The notes under the pieces are model-generated. The model was not told where the DNA came from. It saw only the letters and a list, made by a program, of their open reading frames with translations, and did no database searches. Positions 17,169 through 26,123 of a stretch of 64,000 bases of DNA are shown here, piece after piece (positions within the stretch are counted from its first letter, which is position 1; each line of letters starts with the position of its first letter). Source of the stretch: CAWEDP01 sp963807925. GTDB taxonomy: Bacteria; Acidobacteriota; Vicinamibacteria; Vicinamibacterales; CAVVIG01. A program made the position numbers and the translations under genes. Location of the stretch: NCBI GenBank assembly GCA_963807925.1, contig CAWEDP010000003.1, positions 496,001 through 560,000 of the forward strand. Direction: 5' to 3'.

Positions 17169-18311
17169 ATGATCAACGTTGCCGCCATCAGGATGCAGCA
17201 GTTCGGTGTGCAGTTCTATCAGGCCTCGCTCACCGCCAAGGACATCGACAAGCTGGTGCGATTCGAGGTCCTCAGTTACGGGGACAAGGCGCAGCCGGCG
17301 GTGCGCGGCGGACGCCAGAAGCCTGGCGCGCCGGCGTCGAAAGTGAACTGGGACCTCCTGGAGCGGCGAATCGCGTCGAGCGACAAGGCGTACCAGCGGC
17401 AGATCATCCGCCGGAAGATCGACGAGCTGGTCCAGTACTACGAGCAGTGCCGGCAGGCGCGCGACCTGCCGTCGATTGCCGGCGCGGTGATCATTTCGTG
17501 CGACGAGAAGCTGACGTTCCAACCTGTGGCCGAGGATTCGCGGGTGGGCGTGCTCAAGGTGCCTGAGCGCGAAGGCATCCTGCGGGCCATCGACGGTCAG
17601 CACCGCCTCCTGGCGCTGCACGCCGACATCGATCGGTTCCAGGGCGAGGACTTCAACGTGCCCGCGATCATCTTCGATCGGCTGCCCGAGGATCACGTCG
17701 TTCAGATGTTCGTCACGATCAACGCCAAGCACACGCGGCTGAACGCCTCGCACCTGGTCAGCCTGTCGGGTCGCCAGCTGTACCGCGACGAGAACCTGGC
17801 GGCGGCCCACGACGTCGTGCGCGCGCTGAACGATCGCGACGATTCGCCGCTGCACGACGACATCAAGCTCCTCGGCGTCGGCCGGGGCCGCGTCGCGCAG
17901 GCGCCCCTCGCGCAGGAGCTCAAGAAGCTGTTCGGGTCGGAGGGCTTCGGCGGCGGGCGACGCTCGGCCGATTTCCACGAGGAGGCGAAGAGATTCTTCG
18001 TCAACTACTTCAAGCAGATCGCGCTGGTCTTCGAGGGGGCGTGGAACGGGCGGAAGTACGCGATCAAATCGGCGTCGGCGCTCCGGGCGTTCATTCGCGT
18101 GGCCCCGGACGTGATCCGTCGCCTCGACCAGGAGCACGCGGACCGCACCGACTTCCGCGCCATCGGCCGCGTGATCGCGCCGTGGGGCCGCCGGATCGGC
18201 GATCTCCGGTTCGAGACCGAAGGCGCGTGGAAGCGGACCGGCACCACGGTCGACTCGCTGTCGAAGGAGCTCCGTCTCGCGCTGCAGTATCCGGAAGGCG
18301 CCGCGGTATGA
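17169..18311 (+). CDS. Orphan DGQHR-domain protein (DndB-like)
   Basis: A 380-residue protein with the defining motif AIDGQHRLLAL near residue 140, followed by VPAIIFDRLPEDHVVQMFVT and INAKHTRLNASHLVSLSG. This core is shared with DndB, the regulator of DNA phosphorothioation operons, and with many stand-alone proteins. The fold resembles ParB/sulfiredoxin nucleotide-binding domains. No dndCDE, restriction or mobile genes are nearby, so it is not part of a visible phosphorothioation system. It has its own promoter. Function unknown; DNA-linked regulation or defence is possible. Confidence 0.82.
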   Translation: MINVAAIRMQQFGVQFYQASLTAKDIDKLVRFEVLSYGDKAQPAVRGGRQKPGAPASKVNWDLLERRIASSDKAYQRQIIRRKIDELVQYYEQCRQARDLPSIAGAVIISCDEKLTFQPVAEDSRVGVLKVPEREGILRAIDGQHRLLALHADIDRFQGEDFNVPAIIFDRLPEDHVVQMFVTINAKHTRLNASHLVSLSGRQLYRDENLAAAHDVVRALNDRDDSPLHDDIKLLGVGRGRVAQAPLAQELKKLFGSEGFGGGRRSADFHEEAKRFFVNYFKQIALVFEGAWNGRKYAIKSASALRAFIRVAPDVIRRLDQEHADRTDFRAIGRVIAPWGRRIGDLRFETEGAWKRTGTTVDSLSKELRLALQYPEGAAV

Positions 18312-18454
18312 GAGCCGGACAACGGCGATTTACAATCTACACTTGACGGTTGGGAAGCTACAAAGCGACTCCGTGACCCGGACCGCCTCTGTGCGGAGGC
18401 CGTCGGCGCGTGCCCACGCCCTCTCGTCGATTGTCAATTGCCAATCGTAGATTG

Positions 18455-19528
18455 ATGCGCACCCTCCTCGTGACCGGCGGCGCCGGCTTCATCGGATCCA
18501 ACCTGGTCCGGCACCTGCTCGATCGCACGGCGGACCGCATTGTCGTCGTCGACAAGCTGACCTACGCCGGCAGCGTGCTCAATCTCGACGGCCCCCGCCG
18601 TGATCCGCGGGTGTCCATTGTCGAGGCGGACATCGCGGATCGCGGCGCCATGGCTCGGACCTTTCACGCGTTTGGACCGGCAGCCGTCCTCAATCTCGCG
18701 GCCGAGACCCACGTCGATCGCTCGATCGACGGTCCGCGGCCCTTCATCGACACCAACATCGTCGGCACCTTCGTCCTGCTGGAGACCGCGCGCGCCCATC
18801 TCGCGGAGCAGGCCGCCTCCGTCCGGGACCGTTTCCGCTTCCTCCACGTGTCGACCGACGAGGTGTACGGCACCCTCGGCGCTGCGGGGCTCTTCAGCGA
18901 GGAGACGCCGTACGCGCCCAACTCCCCCTACGCCGCCAGCAAGGCGGCAGCCGATCATCTCGTGCGCGCCTACCACCACACGTACGGACTGGCGACGCTC
19001 ATCACGAACTGCTCGAACAACTATGGGCCGTTCCAGTTCCCGGAGAAGCTGATTCCGCTGATGGTGCTGAACGCACTGGACGGGCGTCCGCTCCCGATCT
19101 ACGGGGACGGCGGCAACGTCCGCGACTGGTTGCACGTGGACGATCACTGCGCGGGCATCCTGCTCGCGCTCGAGAACGGTCGGGCGGGCGACAAGTACAA
19201 CATCGGCGGCGGCAACGAGCGGACCAATCTCGAGATCGTCGACGGCGTCTGCGACGCGCTCGAGGCCATCCGTCCCGCGGCCGCCAATCCCGCGCTCGGC
19301 GGCCGGACGTATCGCGATCTGAAGACCTTCGTGCCGGATCGCCCGGGACACGATCGCCGCTACGCGATTGACTCGGCGAAGATTCGCCGCGAGCTCGGAT
19401 GGAGGCCCGTCCACGCGTTCGCCGACGGCCTGGCGGCGACGACCAGGTGGTACGCCGAGCACCGCGCCTGGTGCGACGCGGTGCAGAGCGGCCGGTACGA
19501 TCGGCAGCGCCTGGGGCTCGGCTCATGA
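18455..19528 (+). CDS. rmlB: dTDP-glucose 4,6-dehydratase
   Basis: 357 residues, an extended SDR. It has the NAD-binding motif TGGAGFIGSNLVR at the N-terminus, the LAAETHVDRSID signature, catalytic Thr-Asp-Glu in STDEVYG, YxxxK in SPYAASKAAAD, and NCSNNYGPFQFPEKLIPL. It converts dTDP-glucose to the 4-keto-6-deoxy sugar, the second step of dTDP-rhamnose synthesis for cell-surface polysaccharide. It leads the rmlBAC run. ATG 18455 is chosen because the Rossmann strand begins at residue 3. Confidence 0.96.
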   Translation: MRTLLVTGGAGFIGSNLVRHLLDRTADRIVVVDKLTYAGSVLNLDGPRRDPRVSIVEADIADRGAMARTFHAFGPAAVLNLAAETHVDRSIDGPRPFIDTNIVGTFVLLETARAHLAEQAASVRDRFRFLHVSTDEVYGTLGAAGLFSEETPYAPNSPYAASKAAADHLVRAYHHTYGLATLITNCSNNYGPFQFPEKLIPLMVLNALDGRPLPIYGDGGNVRDWLHVDDHCAGILLALENGRAGDKYNIGGGNERTNLEIVDGVCDALEAIRPAAANPALGGRTYRDLKTFVPDRPGHDRRYAIDSAKIRRELGWRPVHAFADGLAATTRWYAEHRAWCDAVQSGRYDRQRLGLGS

Positions 19529-19570
19529 GGTTCGATTCCCCCGATCGCCAGCGGCACGGCGGCCCCGCGT

Positions 19571-19608
19571 GCGCCGGCGGTCTCCCTCCTGGCCGGGACC
19601 ACCGGCGC
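19571..19608 (+). repeat. GC-rich hairpin between rmlB and rmlA
   Basis: GCGCCGGCGGT and ACCACCGGCGC-type arms form a long imperfect stem in the 103-bp rmlB-rmlA gap, just before the GGAGGGGG ribosome-binding site of rmlA. It may modulate rmlA translation or stabilise the transcript. No T-run follows. Confidence 0.4.
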
Positions 19609-19631
19609 CTGCTGGAGGGGGCGGCAGCGGC

Positions 19632-20510
19632 GTGCCGCTGAAAGGCATCATCCTCGCCGGCGGTTCGGGATCGCGGCTGCATCCGCTGACGCGCGCCGTC
19701 AGCAAGCAGCTCGTGCCGATCTACAACAAGCCGATGATCTACTACCCGCTGTCGACGCTGATGCTGTCGGGCATCCGCGACGTGCTGGTGATCACGACGC
19801 CGCACGAGCAGGACGGGTTTCGCCGGCTGCTCGGCGATGGAAGCGAGATCGGGCTGCGGATCGAGTACGCGGCCCAGCCGCGGCCCGATGGACTGGCGCA
19901 GGCGTTCATCATCGGCCGCGACTTCGTCGGATCCGACCGCGTGACGCTCGCCCTCGGCGACAACATCTTCTACGGTGCCCATTTTTCCGACTACCTCAGA
20001 AGCGCGGCGTCGCGCGAGCAGGGCGCGACGGTGTTCGGCTATCAGGTCCGCGATCCGGAACGCTACGGCGTCGTGGAGTTCGACGCCAGCGGCCGCGCCG
20101 TGAGCCTCGAGGAGAAGCCGCCGCGGCCGAAATCGAGCTACGCCGTCACCGGGCTGTACTTCTACGACAACGACGTGCTCGACATCGCCGCCTGCCTCAA
20201 GCCGTCGCCGCGCGGCGAGCTCGAGATCACCGACGTCAACCGCCACTACCTCGACTTGTCGCGGCTGCACGTCGAGAAGCTGGCGCGCGGCATCGCCTGG
20301 CTCGACACCGGCACCCACGAGTCGCTCATGCAGGCGTCCAGCTATATCCAGGCCATCGAGGAACGGCAGGGACTCATGGTCGCCTGTCTCGAAGAGATCG
20401 CCTATCGGATGGGGTACATCACGGCCGCCGACCTAGAGCGTCTGGCGCGGGCGATGGCGTCGAGCGCGTACGGCCGATACCTGTTCCACGTCCTCGAGCA
20501 GGACGCCTGA
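19632..20510 (+). CDS. rmlA: Glucose-1-phosphate thymidylyltransferase
   Basis: 292 residues. The nucleotidyltransferase signature LKGIILAGGSGSRLHPLT is at the very N-terminus, followed by SKQLVPIYNKPMIYYPLS, the GDNIFYG metal site, EEKPPRPKSSYAVTGLYFYD and LDTGTHESL. It makes dTDP-glucose from dTTP and glucose-1-phosphate. The start is a GTG preceded by GGAGGGGG. Gene order is B-A-C with no rmlD in the window, so the last reductase must be elsewhere. Confidence 0.95.
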   Translation: MPLKGIILAGGSGSRLHPLTRAVSKQLVPIYNKPMIYYPLSTLMLSGIRDVLVITTPHEQDGFRRLLGDGSEIGLRIEYAAQPRPDGLAQAFIIGRDFVGSDRVTLALGDNIFYGAHFSDYLRSAASREQGATVFGYQVRDPERYGVVEFDASGRAVSLEEKPPRPKSSYAVTGLYFYDNDVLDIAACLKPSPRGELEITDVNRHYLDLSRLHVEKLARGIAWLDTGTHESLMQASSYIQAIEERQGLMVACLEEIAYRMGYITAADLERLARAMASSAYGRYLFHVLEQDA

Positions 20511-20513
20511 GGC

Positions 20514-21071
20514 ATGCGGTTCGTCGAAGCCGGTCTGCCCGGCGTCATCGTGATCGAGCCGGACGTCCATCGCGACAGCCGCGGGCATTTCCTCGAAACC
20601 TACCATGCCGGGAAATACCGCGCCGCCGGCCTCGAGGCCGCCTTCGTGCAGGACAACGAGTCGCTGTCCACGAGAGGCACGCTCCGCGGCCTGCACCTGC
20701 AGGTCGGCCGGCCGCAGGGGAAGCTCATCCGCGCGATCCAGGGTGAGATCTTCGACGTCGCCGTCGACGTGCGCGTCGGGTCGCCGACCTTCGCGCGATG
20801 GTTCGGCGTCACGCTGTCGGGCGACAATTTTCGCCAGTGCTACGTCCCGCCGGGTTTCGCGCACGGCTTCTGCGTCGTCAGCGAGCTCGCCCTGGTCCAA
20901 TACAAGTGCACGGATCTGTACGACGCCGCGGCGGAAGTCGGCGTCGCGTGGAACGATCCGGGCCTCGCGATTTCGTGGCCCGTCGAGATGCCGGTCCTCT
21001 CCCCGCGCGATCAGCGTCATCCGCGGCTGTCGCAGCTCATCGATCGCCTGCCGGCGTGGGCCGCCCGATAA
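20514..21071 (+). CDS. rmlC: dTDP-4-dehydrorhamnose 3,5-epimerase
   Basis: 185 residues, the normal RmlC length. It has the N-terminal GVIVIEPDVHRDSRGHFLE, QDNESLSTRGTLRGLHLQ with the active-site His, the FDVAVDVRVGSPTF strand, PPGFAHGF, and WNDPGLAISWPV. It epimerises C3 and C5 of the keto sugar. It begins 3 bases after rmlA and ends ahead of a strong terminator. Confidence 0.95.
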   Translation: MRFVEAGLPGVIVIEPDVHRDSRGHFLETYHAGKYRAAGLEAAFVQDNESLSTRGTLRGLHLQVGRPQGKLIRAIQGEIFDVAVDVRVGSPTFARWFGVTLSGDNFRQCYVPPGFAHGFCVVSELALVQYKCTDLYDAAAEVGVAWNDPGLAISWPVEMPVLSPRDQRHPRLSQLIDRLPAWAAR

Positions 21072-21187
21072 CAGAACTGTAAGATCGATCACAAAGTCGT
21101 CGTCCCGGCGGAACCTGTCGCTGCGGAAACCTGCTGATTTCCTCGAAAACCGCGCGGCACGGCCGTTGCCTCCTCCCTGGGCGACAG

Positions 21188-21242
21188 TCGCTGATCTGAT
21201 TACGGCAGGGCGCCGTGAATGCTGGGGGAGCCGGGTCAGCGA
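21188..21242 (+). ncRNA. Structured RNA element before the terminator (unclassified)
   Basis: TCGCTGATC (21188-21196) can pair with GGTCAGCGA (21234-21242) over 9 bp, and within it ACGGC pairs with GCCGT (21202-21216). The whole sits immediately before the intrinsic terminator. This could be a 3' UTR structure of the rml transcript, a small RNA, or the leader of pxpA. It matches no riboswitch consensus that I can recall. Nothing else is recognised from 21072 to 21187. Confidence 0.35.
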
Positions 21243-21249
21243 GGCAGAG

Positions 21250-21283
21250 GGGCATCGCAATAACGCGGTGCCCTTTTGTTTTG
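21250..21283 (+). terminator. Intrinsic (rho-independent) terminator
   Basis: GGGCATCGC and GCGGTGCCC form a 9-bp stem with one G-U pair around the loop AATAAC, followed by TTTTGTTTTG. This is the clearest terminator in the window. It closes the rml operon, or acts as an attenuator 71 bp before pxpA. Confidence 0.85.
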
Positions 21284-21354
21284 TACGGCGCGCCGCGTCG
21301 GCGAGATTGCGGCGTGTCGGGCGTCGGCCGTCTTCGTGATAGAACTGCGCCCTG

Positions 21355-22134
21355 GTGAGCCGAATCGACCTCAACGCCGACGTCGGTGAATCCTTCGGGG
21401 CCTACACGATAGGCGAGGACGAGGCCCTGATGCGATCGATAACCTCGGCGTCGATCGCGGCGGGGTTTCACGCCGGCGATCCCTCGGTCCTCCGGCGCAC
21501 GCTTCGCCTCGCGCGCTCCCACGGCATCGCTGTGGGCGCCCATCCTGGGTTCCCCGACCTGGTTGGATTCGGCCGGCGCGACATGCACATCGCCGCAGCC
21601 GAGATCGAGGATCTGGTGCTCTATCAGATTGCCGCCGTCGGCGGCGTGGCGGCGGCCGAGGGCATGAAGCTGCAGCACGTCAAGCCACACGGAGCGCTCT
21701 TCAATATGGCGGCCCGCAGCGAGCCGCTCGCAGCGGCGATCGCCCGAGCCGTTGCGTCCTACGATCCGACGCTCGTGCTCGTCGGGCTGGCGGGCTCCGA
21801 GATCCTGAACGCCGGCCGGGCAGCCGGCCTCCGCGTGGCGGCCGAGGTGTTCGCCGACCGCGCGTACGAGCCCGACGGCTCGCTCCGGCCGCGCCGCCTG
21901 CCGGGCGCGGTGATTCACGACGTTGAGGCGGTCGCCGCCCGCGCGGTGCGGATGGCTGGCGAACGCACCGTCGAGACAATCGACGGCACCCTGCTGCCCG
22001 TCGAGGCCGACACGATGTGCGTCCACAGCGACACGCCGGGCGCGGGCAGGCTGGCTGCCGCGCTGCGCCGCGCGCTCGAGTCCGCTGGTGTCCGCGTCGT
22101 CGCGATGCGCGAAGGCTCGGAGCCACCCCGATAG
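21355..22134 (+). CDS. pxpA: LamB/YcsF-family protein, 5-oxoprolinase subunit A
   Basis: 259 residues. The family signature IDLNADVGESFG is at the N-terminus, with SIAAGFHAGDP, GAHPGFPDLVGFGRRDM and KPHGALFNMAA. PxpA works with PxpB and PxpC to open 5-oxoproline to glutamate using ATP. PxpB and PxpC are not adjacent, which is common in scattered genomes. The start is GTG 21355 in frame with the conserved N-terminus. Confidence 0.9.
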   Translation: MSRIDLNADVGESFGAYTIGEDEALMRSITSASIAAGFHAGDPSVLRRTLRLARSHGIAVGAHPGFPDLVGFGRRDMHIAAAEIEDLVLYQIAAVGGVAAAEGMKLQHVKPHGALFNMAARSEPLAAAIARAVASYDPTLVLVGLAGSEILNAGRAAGLRVAAEVFADRAYEPDGSLRPRRLPGAVIHDVEAVAARAVRMAGERTVETIDGTLLPVEADTMCVHSDTPGAGRLAAALRRALESAGVRVVAMREGSEPPR

Positions 22135-22171
22135 GCCGTTCCCGGCGGGTCCGACTCAGCCTCAGCGTGAA

Positions 22172-23878
22172 CTAATCGGGGCGGACCGCTTCGTCGCGCA
22201 ACGCCCGGCGGAGCACCTTGCCGACCATCGTCTTGGGGAGCTCCGAGCGGAACTCGATGTGCGACGGCACCTTGTAAGGCGCGAGCGAGCGCCGGCAGAA
22301 CTCGCGGATGTCGTGCTCGGTCGCGGTGTGCCCGCTGCGGAGCACCACCCAGGCGGTGACCGCCTCGCCTCTGGTCGGATGCGGGAGGCCCGCCACTCCG
22401 ACTTCGGCGACCGCCGGATGCGCTGCAACGATCTCTTCGACCTCGCGCGGCCACACCTGGAACCCGCTCATCTTGATCAGATCCTTTTTGCGATCGACGA
22501 TGAAGAGGTAGCCGTCTTCGTCGAGATAGCCCAGGTCGCCGGTGTGCAGCCATCGTCGCGTCGAGGCGCCGTCGACGTGATCGCGGAGCACTTCCGCCGT
22601 TTCGTCCGGCCGGTTCCAGAAGCGCTGCATCAACTGCGGCGCCGACAGGGCGATTTCCCCCACTTGGTTCGGCCCCAGCATCCGCGATCCCTGGTCGGGG
22701 TCGAAGATGCCGACGTAGACGTCGGGCAGCGGCATCCCGACCGATCCCGGCTTGTTGGGCCCCGTCACCGGGTTCACGCAGAGCGCCATCATCGCTTCGG
22801 TCAGCGAGTACCCCTCGACAATCCGTCCACCCGTCAGCGTCTCGAATCGCTGCCTGGTGTCGGCGAGCAGCGCCGCCGCGCCCGAGAAGCAGATCCTGAC
22901 GCACGTGAAGTCGACCTTGCGCCGCTGCACGGCGCGGTGGTTGAGGAGTGCGATGTACAGCGTCGGCACGCCGTTGAGGAAGGTCGGTCGGACGCGGCGG
23001 ATGGTGGCGATGACATCGCCAAGGTCGCGCGGGTTCGGCACGAGCGCCAGCGCGCCGCCGTTGACGAGCGCAATCGCCTGGATGCCGACATTGGCGTACA
23101 CGTGGAACAGCGGCAGCGGCGCCAGAATCACGTCGCGATCGCCGCTCAGCGCCGAGGCGGTCCACGCCTTCACCTGAAGGCCGGTGACGACGTACGCCGC
23201 ATGGGTTCCCGCGGCGCCCTTGGGCGTGCCTGTGGTCCCGCCGCTCATCAGCAGCACCGCCGTGTCGTCCGGGTCCACCGGAATCGGAGGCGGCCGCCGG
23301 CCCCGGCTCTCGCGCAACATGCGGGCGAGATCGTAATCGCCCGGTTCGAGCGTCACGCGGTCGCCGTCGCGGGCCTCGCGCACGAGGGTGAACAGCCACC
23401 GGAGCGCCGCGGGGAAGTAGTCCTTGATGTTGGTGGCGATCACCCGCCGCAGCGGCGTCCGCGCCTGGAGACGCTTGACGCGGGCGTAGTAGCGCGTCAG
23501 CGTCACGATCGTTTCCACGCCGTAGGCGCGGAGCGGTTCCTCGATTTCCCGTTCGGTGTAGGTGGGATTGAGCGGGGCGACGACCGCGCCGACCTTCCAC
23601 GCCCCGTGCTGCGCGATCAGGAACTGGGGGCAGTTGGGGAGGAGCAGGGCGACGCGATCCCCTTTCGCGATCCCGAGCGCGGAGAACCACGCGGCGCACG
23701 CGTCGCTCGCCTCGTCGAGCTCGCGCCACGTGACCGTCGCGCCCTTGAAGAGGATCGCCGGTCGATCGGGCCGGTCACGCCGATGGTCGCGAAGATAGTC
23801 GAGTGCCGTGCGGCGCGGATACGGCGCCAGCGTGTGCGGGACGGCGGCGTCGTAGTGATCCAGCCACGGGGCCGTCAT
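22172..23878 (-). CDS. fadD: Long-chain fatty acid-CoA ligase (AMP-forming)
   Basis: 568 residues of the ANL superfamily. The P-loop is LLMSGGTTGTPKGA, the A5 motif is EGYSLTEAMM, A7 is WLHTGDLGYLDEDGY, A8 is FIVDRKKDLIKMSGFQVWP, and the terminal catalytic lysine is in PKTMVGKVLRR. It activates fatty acids to acyl-CoA via acyl-AMP. ATG 23878 gives the normal length; the open frame continues upstream without coding character. It lies 56 bp downstream of argF on the same strand. Confidence 0.9.
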   Translation of the reverse strand: MTAPWLDHYDAAVPHTLAPYPRRTALDYLRDHRRDRPDRPAILFKGATVTWRELDEASDACAAWFSALGIAKGDRVALLLPNCPQFLIAQHGAWKVGAVVAPLNPTYTEREIEEPLRAYGVETIVTLTRYYARVKRLQARTPLRRVIATNIKDYFPAALRWLFTLVREARDGDRVTLEPGDYDLARMLRESRGRRPPPIPVDPDDTAVLLMSGGTTGTPKGAAGTHAAYVVTGLQVKAWTASALSGDRDVILAPLPLFHVYANVGIQAIALVNGGALALVPNPRDLGDVIATIRRVRPTFLNGVPTLYIALLNHRAVQRRKVDFTCVRICFSGAAALLADTRQRFETLTGGRIVEGYSLTEAMMALCVNPVTGPNKPGSVGMPLPDVYVGIFDPDQGSRMLGPNQVGEIALSAPQLMQRFWNRPDETAEVLRDHVDGASTRRWLHTGDLGYLDEDGYLFIVDRKKDLIKMSGFQVWPREVEEIVAAHPAVAEVGVAGLPHPTRGEAVTAWVVLRSGHTATEHDIREFCRRSLAPYKVPSHIEFRSELPKTMVGKVLRRALRDEAVRPD

Positions 23879-23898
23879 GGCTCCTTCGCCTGAAACCG

Positions 23899-23923
23899 CC
23901 ACCCCCGGGTGTACGCCGGGTGG
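23899..23923. repeat. GC-rich hairpin after argF
   Basis: CCACCCCCGG and CCGGGTGG can fold around GTGTACG in the gap between argF and the acyl-CoA ligase gene. There is no clear T-run on either strand, so termination is only possible, not shown. Confidence 0.3.
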
Positions 23924-23934
23924 GGTCGCGTGGG

Positions 23935-24897
23935 CTATGTCGTCGACTGCGGCGCCAGCAGCGTCAGCAGGAGTGCTTTCTGGACGTGCAGGCGGTTCTC
24001 CGCCTGATCGAACACGATGGAGGCCGGCGACTCGAAGACATCGACCGTGACCTCCTCGCCCCGGTGCGCGGGCAGGCAGTGCATGAACACGGCGTCCGGC
24101 CTGGCGAGCCCCATCAGGTCGTCGGTGACCGTATAGCCGCGAAACGCCTCGCGTCGCACGGCAGCTTCGGCCTCCTTGCCCATCGAGGTCCACGTATCGG
24201 TGTATACCGCGTCGACGTCGGCGACCGCGTCGGCCGGGTCGCTGAACAGCCGGAGGCGCGCGCCATGACGCGCGGCATGCGTGGAGCGCTGCACGACCGC
24301 GTCCGGAAGCTGATAGCCGTCCGGGCTGGCCATGTGCAGGTTGACGCCGAGCATCGCGGCCGCGTAGGCGAGCGACGTGGCGACGTTGTTGCCGTCGCCG
24401 ACGAACGCGATCGTGCGGCCTCGCAGCGCGCCCCAGCGCTCGTGCAGGGCCAGGAAGTCCGCGAGAATCTGGCACGGGTGCTCGTCGTCGGTGAGCGCGT
24501 TGATCACGTGCAGCCGCGACGCGCTGGCGGCGAACTCCTGGAGCATGCGGTGCGCAAACGTCCTGACGACGACGGCGTCGACCCACCGCTCGAGGCTGCG
24601 GGCGACATCCGCGACCGGTTCGCGCTGCCCGAGCGCCACATCCGGTTGCAGGCCGATGGCCCGCCCGCCCAGCTCGCGGACGCCCACCTCGAAGGTCGTC
24701 CGGGTGCGCAGCGAGGATTTCTCGAACAGCATGGCGACGTACCGCCCGCTCAAGGCGGTGGCGGTCGGTGCCTGCGGGCCCAGCGCGCGGTCCGCTTTGA
24801 GCTGCAGCCCCACGTCCAGACAGCGCTCGAGATCGCCCGGGTCGAGGTCGAGAATCGAGAGGAAATCCTTCCGCCGCGCCATCACCGACTGTGGCAT
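23935..24897 (-). CDS. argF: Ornithine carbamoyltransferase
   Basis: 320 residues. The carbamoyl-phosphate loop reads EKSSLRTRTTFE, a recognised variant of STRTR. DEHPCQILADF is the second signature, DTWTSMG the ornithine loop (SMG), and HCLPAHRGEE the catalytic cysteine motif. It joins ornithine and carbamoyl phosphate into citrulline. It is the last gene of argCBDJF, 14 bases after argJ. ATG 24897, or 24882 in frame, are both possible starts. Confidence 0.95.
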   Translation of the reverse strand: MPQSVMARRKDFLSILDLDPGDLERCLDVGLQLKADRALGPQAPTATALSGRYVAMLFEKSSLRTRTTFEVGVRELGGRAIGLQPDVALGQREPVADVARSLERWVDAVVVRTFAHRMLQEFAASASRLHVINALTDDEHPCQILADFLALHERWGALRGRTIAFVGDGNNVATSLAYAAAMLGVNLHMASPDGYQLPDAVVQRSTHAARHGARLRLFSDPADAVADVDAVYTDTWTSMGKEAEAAVRREAFRGYTVTDDLMGLARPDAVFMHCLPAHRGEEVTVDVFESPASIVFDQAENRLHVQKALLLTLLAPQSTT

Positions 24898-24911
24898 GCC
24901 GTGGTCCCCGA

Positions 24912-26123
24912 TCAGGTCCGATAGTCCGCGTTGATGTGCACGTACTCCGCGCTGAGGTCGCAGGTCCAGACCTTCGACGACGCGCTCCCTGCGCCGAGGT
25001 GCACCGTCAGCTCGATGTCCGTGTTGGTCTTGAGGTATTCCGCGGCCTCGGGCGCCGCCTCGTCGTGAGGCCGTCCGTCCCGCAGCAGCACCGTGGCGCC
25101 GATGGCGACCGCCGCGCGGGCCAGCTCGAACCGCACGCCGGCGCGGCCCGCCACGGCGACCAGCCGGCCCCAGTTGGGATCGCCGCCGTGGACGGCCGTC
25201 TTCACGAGGGGCGAGTTGGCGATCGCCTTCGCGGCCTTGCGCGCTTCGTCGGCCGACGCGGCGCCGGTCACGACGACCGTCACCAGCTTGGTCGCGCCCT
25301 CACCGCCACGGACGATGCCGAGCGCGAGCGATCGGCAGACGCCGGTCAGGGCGCCGACGAACTCGCCGTAGTTGGTCTGGTCGATCCTCACGTCCGACGC
25401 GCCGTTGGCCAGAAGCATCACGCAGTCGTTGGTCGAGCACTCGCCGTCGACCGTAATGGCATTGAAGGTGTCGTGGACGGCTTCGCGCAGCGCGCGGTCG
25501 AGCAGCGCCCGCGGGACCGCCGCATCCGTGGTGACGAACCCCAGCATCGTCGCCAGCATCGGCTCGATCATGCCGGCCCCTTTGGCCATGCCGCCGATCC
25601 GCGCCGAGCAGTCGCCCGCCGTCATTCTAGCGGCCGCCTCCTTCGGGAAGGGGTCGGTCGTCATGATCGCGCGGGCGGCCGCGTCGCCGTGGTCCGCGCC
25701 GAGCGCGGCGACCGCCGCCGGAATCCCGCGTCGGACGCTGTCCATCGGCAGGGCCACGCCAATCACGCCCGTCGAGCTGACCAGCACGTGCTCGACCGGA
25801 CAGCCGATCAGGCCGGCCGTCTCGCTGGCCATTTCTCGCGCCGCCCGGAGGCCCTCGTCGCCGGTGCACGCATTGGCACATCCGCTGTTGATCACGAAGG
25901 CCCGCGCCCGGCCGCCCGAGCGCGCCAGATGCTCGCGCGACACGATGACGGGCGCCGCCTGCGCCAGGTTGGTCGTGAACACCGCCGCGGCGGCTGCCTC
26001 CGTGTCGGACACCACCAGCGCCAGGTCGAGCAGCTCCGGATTCCGTTTGACGCCGACGTGGACGCCCGAGGCCTTGAAGCCCTTCGGCGCGGTGATGCCT
26101 CCGGGAACGGCGTCGACGGTCAT
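24912..26123 (-). CDS. argJ: Bifunctional ornithine acetyltransferase / N-acetylglutamate synthase
   Basis: 403 residues. The self-cleavage site is MLATMLGF, cut between Ala and Thr to expose the nucleophilic Thr. FVINSGCANACTG, VSSTGVIG and DGECSTNDC are further landmarks. It recycles the acetyl group from acetylornithine to glutamate, which explains why no argE or argA is needed next to these genes. The start overlaps the argD stop as ATGA, indicating coupled translation. Confidence 0.95.
   Translation of the reverse strand: MTVDAVPGGITAPKGFKASGVHVGVKRNPELLDLALVVSDTEAAAAAVFTTNLAQAAPVIVSREHLARSGGRARAFVINSGCANACTGDEGLRAAREMASETAGLIGCPVEHVLVSSTGVIGVALPMDSVRRGIPAAVAALGADHGDAAARAIMTTDPFPKEAAARMTAGDCSARIGGMAKGAGMIEPMLATMLGFVTTDAAVPRALLDRALREAVHDTFNAITVDGECSTNDCVMLLANGASDVRIDQTNYGEFVGALTGVCRSLALGIVRGGEGATKLVTVVVTGAASADEARKAAKAIANSPLVKTAVHGGDPNWGRLVAVAGRAGVRFELARAAVAIGATVLLRDGRPHDEAAPEAAEYLKTNTDIELTVHLGAGSASSKVWTCDLSAEYVHINADYRT

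Noticed and set aside
19526..19641. 38-residue open frame overlapping the rmlB stop
   Set aside because: It is composed of the hairpin and ribosome-binding region of rmlA. It has low complexity and no start signal of its own, so it was not called.
21072..21283. Guanidine-I or other known riboswitch before pxpA
   Set aside because: The conserved guanidine-I bases are missing and no other class I know matches, so it is reported only as an unclassified structure.
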